Below, piece by piece: positions 60,517 through 64,000 of a DNA stretch of 64,000 nt. Origin of the DNA: Pseudomonas hunanensis (GTDB taxonomy: Bacteria; Pseudomonadota; Gammaproteobacteria; Pseudomonadales; Pseudomonadaceae); the NCBI RefSeq assembly GCF_013393325.1, contig NZ_QJRC01000102.1:119008-183007 (forward strand), in the 5' to 3' direction. The notes under the pieces are model-generated. The model did no database searches. It was given only the letters and a program-made list of their open reading frames with translations, and was not told the origin of the DNA. The translations under genes were made by a program, and so were the position numbers. The first letter of the stretch is position 1; each line of letters opens with the position of its first letter.

Positions 60517-63500
60517 ATGGACAACATCGTCGTCGCCGATAAGCAATCCGAAGTCGCCACTCAGAGCGCCTGGGGCAACATCAATCTCAAAGGGCCAGGC
60601 GTCGTGCAGATGCCGGTATCGCCCGACAAGGTGGCCACCGTTACCCAGCGCGGGCAAGACTTGATCGTGACCCTGAAATCCGGTGAAAAGGTCACCATCG
60701 GCAACTTCTTCGCCGTGGACCAGGCCGGGGTTGGCAGCGACATCGTCTTCGTCGGCGAAGACGGCACCCTGTGGCACGCCCAGTATGACGCGGCAGCGTT
60801 CACCGGTTTCACCTTCGAGGACGTGGCTTCGCTGGACGAACTGGTTGCAGGGATTGGCACCGCCGGTAGCGCCATGTCGACCTTCGCGATTGCCGGGCTC
60901 AGCCTGCTCGGTGTCGGGGGTGTGGCGGCTGCGGCCAATCACAGCGGTGGCGGCAGCAGCGGTGGCTCGGACCCTGACACCACAGCACCGGCCACGCCCA
61001 TCGACCTGCTGGTTTCGCCGGATGGCCTGCGCCTGACCGGCCGCGGCGAAGCGGGCACCACGGTGAACATCCGTGACGCCGCCGGCAACCTGATTGGCAG
61101 CGGCACCGTGGCAGCCGACGGCAGTTTCAATGTGGCGTTGAACCCGCCACAGATCAACAACGAAAACCTTGAAGTCACCCTGACCGATGGCGCGGGCAAT
61201 GTCTCGGCGCCCGGCACTGTCACCGCCCCGGATGTGACGGCGCCGCTGGCACCGACCGACCTGGTCATCGACGCACAGGGCACCACCCTTACCGGGCGTG
61301 CCGAACCGGGCTCGACGGTTTCGGTACGGGGCACTGGCGGCGTGCTGCTGGGCACTGGGGTGGCCGGTGCGGACGGCCAGTTCAGCATAACCCTGCAACC
61401 GCCACAAACCGACGGCCAGGCCCTTGAAGTGAGCGCGGCAGACGCGGCCGGCAATACGTCGCCTGTGGCCAGCGTCACCGCACCCGACGTCGACAACCCT
61501 GACACCACCGCCCCCGACCAGCCGACCGATCTGGCCTTGGCCAATGGTGTAACCCTCACTGGACGTGGCGAGCCCGGCGCCACCGTGCAGGTGCGTGATG
61601 CGGCCGGCAACCTCATCGGCAGCGGCCTGGTGAATGCCGACGGTAGCTTCAGCCTTACGCTTTCGCCTGCCCAGGCCAACGGTGAAGCCTTGGATATCCG
61701 CCAGGTCGACGCCGCCGGCAACAGCTCGATACCGCTGGAATTCACCGCCCCCGACATCACCCCGCCCGATGCTGTCAGCAATATTTTGGTTGGCCCGGGT
61801 GGCGCGGCGCTCAGTGGGCGTGGCGAACCGGGTGCCACCGTCGAAGTGCGCGATGCCAACGGCAACGTGATCGGCACGGGTGTGGTCGGTGCCAACGGCA
61901 CTTTCCTGATCGACCTGAATCCCGCCGCGCAGCCGGGTGAACACCTGAGCCTGGTGCAGACCGACCCAAGCGGCAACGAATCCGTGGCCCTGGAGTACGA
62001 CGTTCCGCTGACCACCGCCCCTGATAGCCCGAGCAATCTGGCCATCGATGCCGACGGCACAACGCTCACCGGTACCGCGCCGGCTGGCAGCCGCGTCGAA
62101 GTGCACGATGCCAACGGCACGCTGATCGGCAGCGCCATCGCCAATGCCGATGGCAGTTTCAGCATCGAGCTGAATCCTGCCCAAGCTAATGGCGAACTGC
62201 TGGACGTAGTCGCTATCGATGACAGCGGGGTGTCCTCGCTGCCAACACAAGTCACTGCACCCGATATCACTGCGCCTGCGGCCCCGACCGAACTGGCCGT
62301 CAGTGCTGACGGTACGGTGCTCACCGGCCGTGCCGAACCCGGTAGCACGGTACGTATCTTGGCAGCCGATGGCACTGAACTAGGCACTGCCGTGGTCGGC
62401 CCGACCGGCGTGTTCAGCATCAACCTGACTCCGCCACAAGTAGACGGCGAAGTGCTGCAAGCGACCGCCACCGATGCCGCTGGTAACACCTCTGTGGCCA
62501 GTTCGGTCACCGCGCCGGACATCGATGGGGTCGATACCACGCCACCAGATGCCCCAACCAACCTGGTCATCGGCCTGGCCGGCAGCCAACTCAGTGGTCG
62601 CGGCGAAGCCGGGACCACCGTCCAGGTGCGAGACACCGCAGGCAACATCATCGCGAACGGCACCGTCGGCCCGGATGGCACCTTTACCGTCACCCTGGAC
62701 CCTGCCGTCATTGACGGCAGTAGCTTGCAGGTGACCCTCACCGATGCTGCTGGCAACGTGTCGCAGCCAGGCTCGGTCACCTCGGCCGACCTGCTGCCGC
62801 CCGCACAACCGACAGACCTGGCCCTGGCCGACGGCGTGACCTTCACCGGGCGCGGTGAGCCCGGCGCCACTGTGCAAGTGCGCGACGCTGCAGGTACGGT
62901 CATCGGCACAGGTATCGTCGGTGCCGACGGCCTGTTCAGCCTCACCCTGTCGCCTGCCCAAGCCAACGGCGAAGCGCTCGACGTGCGCCTGGTGGATGCT
63001 GCCGGCAACACCTCGGCCCCGCTGCAGTTCGATGCGCCGGACATCACCCCGCCCGATGCTGTCAGCAATATTCTGGTTGGCCCGGGTGGCGCGGCGCTCA
63101 GTGGGCGTGGCGAACCGGGTGCCACCGTCGAAGTGCGCGATGCCAACGGCACCGTGATCGGCACGGGCGTGGTCGGTGCCAACGGCACTTTCCTGATCGA
63201 CCTGAATCCCGCCGCGCAGCCGGGTGAACACCTGAGCTTGGTGCAGACCGACCCAAGCGGCAACACCTCCGTGGCGTTGGAGTACGACGTACCGCTGACC
63301 ACAGCCCCTGATAGCCCGAGCAACCTGGTCATCGATGCCGACGGCACCACCCTCACCGGTACTGCGCCGGCTGGCAGCCGTGTCGAAGTGCACGATGCCA
63401 ACGGCACCCTGATCGGCAGCGCCATCGCCAATGCCGATGGCAGTTTCAGCATCGAGCTGAATCCTGCCCAAGCTAATGGCGAACTGCTGGACGTAGTCGC

Positions 63501-64000
63501 CATCGATGGCAGCGGCCTTTCGTCGCTGCCAGCGCAGGTCACCGCACCGGACATCACTGCGCCAGCTGCACCAACCGAACTGACAGTCAATGCCAACGGT
63601 ACTGTGGTTACCGGCCGCGCCGAACCGGGCAGCACCGTGCGCATCCTCGCACCAGACGGAAGCGAGCTGGGCAGCGCCGTGGTCGGCCCGACTGGCGCGT
63701 TCAGCATCAACCTCAACCCACCGCAGGTAGATGGTGAAGTACTGCAGGCCACTGCCACCGATGCCGCTGGTAACACCTCTGTGGCCAGTTCGGTCACCGC
63801 GCCGGACATCGACGGCGGTGATACCACGCCACCAGATGCCCCAACCAACCTGGTGATCGGCCTGGCCGGCAGTCAACTCAGTGGTCGCGGCGAAGCCGGC
63901 ACCACCGTGCAGGTCCGCGATGCGGCAGGTAATCTACTGGCCACCGGCACTGTCGGCCCGGATGGCACGTTCGTGGTAGCCCTGAGCCCCGTGGTGAACG
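60517..64000 (+). CDS. lapF: LapF/Bap-type giant surface adhesin, N-terminal part (3' end outside window)
   Basis: The frame starting MDNIVVADKQSEVATQSAWG is open for 1161 codons to the window end. The N-terminus (~1-150) is a BapA-prefix-like region with a hydrophobic stretch (MSTFAIAGLSLLGVGGVAAA) and a Gly/Ser linker. Twelve Ig-like repeats of 84-90 aa then start at 60982, each with a (T/S)GRGEPGATV-type strand and DAAGN turn. LapF of P. putida is a ~6300-residue secreted adhesin of mature biofilm. The identification rests on resemblance and on norR being next to it. Confidence 0.85.
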   Translation, partial: MDNIVVADKQSEVATQSAWGNINLKGPGVVQMPVSPDKVATVTQRGQDLIVTLKSGEKVTIGNFFAVDQAGVGSDIVFVGEDGTLWHAQYDAAAFTGFTFEDVASLDELVAGIGTAGSAMSTFAIAGLSLLGVGGVAAAANHSGGGSSGGSDPDTTAPATPIDLLVSPDGLRLTGRGEAGTTVNIRDAAGNLIGSGTVAADGSFNVALNPPQINNENLEVTLTDGAGNVSAPGTVTAPDVTAPLAPTDLVIDAQGTTLTGRAEPGSTVSVRGTGGVLLGTGVAGADGQFSITLQPPQTDGQALEVSAADAAGNTSPVASVTAPDVDNPDTTAPDQPTDLALANGVTLTGRGEPGATVQVRDAAGNLIGSGLVNADGSFSLTLSPAQANGEALDIRQVDAAGNSSIPLEFTAPDITPPDAVSNILVGPGGAALSGRGEPGATVEVRDANGNVIGTGVVGANGTFLIDLNPAAQPGEHLSLVQTDPSGNESVALEYDVPLTTAPDSPSNLAIDADGTTLTGTAPAGSRVEVHDANGTLIGSAIANADGSFSIELNPAQANGELLDVVAIDDSGVSSLPTQVTAPDITAPAAPTELAVSADGTVLTGRAEPGSTVRILAADGTELGTAVVGPTGVFSINLTPPQVDGEVLQATATDAAGNTSVASSVTAPDIDGVDTTPPDAPTNLVIGLAGSQLSGRGEAGTTVQVRDTAGNIIANGTVGPDGTFTVTLDPAVIDGSSLQVTLTDAAGNVSQPGSVTSADLLPPAQPTDLALADGVTFTGRGEPGATVQVRDAAGTVIGTGIVGADGLFSLTLSPAQANGEALDVRLVDAAGNTSAPLQFDAPDITPPDAVSNILVGPGGAALSGRGEPGATVEVRDANGTVIGTGVVGANGTFLIDLNPAAQPGEHLSLVQTDPSGNTSVALEYDVPLTTAPDSPSNLVIDADGTTLTGTAPAGSRVEVHDANGTLIGSAIANADGSFSIELNPAQANGELLDVVAIDGSGLSSLPAQVTAPDITAPAAPTELTVNANGTVVTGRAEPGSTVRILAPDGSELGSAVVGPTGAFSINLNPPQVDGEVLQATATDAAGNTSVASSVTAPDIDGGDTTPPDAPTNLVIGLAGSQLSGRGEAGTTVQVRDAAGNLLATGTVGPDGTFVVALSPVVN
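60982..64000 (+). repeat. Tandem Ig-like repeats (252-270 bp each) of the adhesin
   Basis: Unit starts (conserved T/L-x-P) are at 60982, 61237, 61507, 61759, 62014, 62269, 62539, 62794, 63046, 63301, 63556 and 63826. Unit lengths are 252, 255 or 270 bp. All keep the reading frame. Confidence 0.9.
61507..64000 (+). repeat. 1287-bp higher-order repeat (five units) within the adhesin
   Basis: Units starting at 61507, 61759, 62014, 62269 and 62539 recur exactly 1287 bp later (62794, 63046, 63301, 63556, 63826). Long near-identical stretches are shared, for example 61759-62190 with 63046-63477. The second copy is cut by the window end. Confidence 0.9.

Noticed and set aside
60939..63848. A 969-residue open frame on the minus strand inside the adhesin
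   Set aside because: It is the antisense shadow of highly GC3-biased repeats; it has low-complexity composition (S/P/V/T/A-rich), no start context, and vanishes as a gene once the plus-strand adhesin is recognised.
60238..63876. Other long minus-strand frames (60238-62250 and 62380-63876)
   Set aside because: They are also antisense to the adhesin repeats and only reflect the repeat periodicity.
1..64000. CRISPR arrays, insertion sequences and prophage genes
   Set aside because: No direct-repeat/spacer array, transposase or phage structural gene was seen; the only repeats are REP elements and the adhesin units.

Overview
The window is GC-rich, tightly packed chromosomal DNA from a fluorescent pseudomonad, very probably the Pseudomonas putida group. 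The basis is gene order and protein resemblance: isc-ndk-rlmN-pilF-rodZ-ispG-hisS-yfgM-bamB-der, secDF/yajC/tgt/queA, the cyo operon, hmp/norR and a lapF-type adhesin all occur in this arrangement in P. putida-like genomes. This is recognition from memory; no database search was run.

Layout. (1) 1-3618: the 3' end of a catecholate-type TonB-dependent siderophore receptor, then a fused PepSY/flavodoxin/FAD-NAD(P) reductase that probably handles the imported ferric siderophore. (2) 3676-22319: a long minus-strand housekeeping stretch. It holds an omega-amidase and methionine aminotransferase pair, der, bamB, yfgM, hisS, ispG, rodZ, pilF, rlmN and ndk, then the complete Fe-S assembly operon iscRSUA-hscBA-fdx-iscX, then cysE and trmJ. 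The isc promoter carries two IscR type-1-like sites. (3) 22471-29651: suhB, a glycine-zipper protein, secF, secD, yajC, tgt, queA and a tRNA-Leu(CAA). (4) 29774-33815: an accessory iron-signalling cassette next to the tRNA, made of receptor, FecR-like anti-sigma factor and FecI-like sigma factor, with a Fur-box-like palindrome upstream. (5) 34087-36335: a serine-protease-like lipoprotein, a GNAT acetyltransferase and a bestrophin-like membrane protein. (6) 36350-41880: a four-gene PhnCDE-like ABC transporter divergent from selD-mnmH, which suggests selenium-oxyanion uptake feeding selenophosphate and 2-selenouridine synthesis. (7) 42019-47129: two small proteins and a second receptor/FecR/FecI cassette. 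(8) 47186-50890: a GNAT enzyme, a YkgJ cysteine-cluster protein, an unassigned serine-hydrolase-like protein and the aminotransferase alaC. (9) 51157-57047: cyoABCDE (cytochrome bo3 oxidase) and dsbB, with an Anr-type site and a RegA/PrrA/RoxR-type palindrome upstream. (10) 57436-60325: hmp and norR, divergent, with NorR-type operators and a sigma-54-like promoter between them. (11) 60517-64000: the first 1161 codons of a giant LapF/Bap-type repeat adhesin that runs off the window.

Several themes link the genes. Iron acquisition (three receptors, two surface-signalling cassettes) and Fe-S assembly sit in one neighbourhood. Oxygen and NO responses (cyo, dsbB, hmp, norR) are clustered, and the biofilm adhesin lies directly downstream of norR. 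The strongest structural findings are the exact 1287-bp five-unit higher-order repeat in the adhesin, the stacked regulatory sites upstream of cyo and between hmp and norR, and the ndk promoter whose -10 box lies in the loop of a terminator-like hairpin. Two stretches remain unexplained: the AT-rich palindromic segment upstream of alaC, and the structured dsbB-hmp gap with a well-initiated 22-codon ORF.
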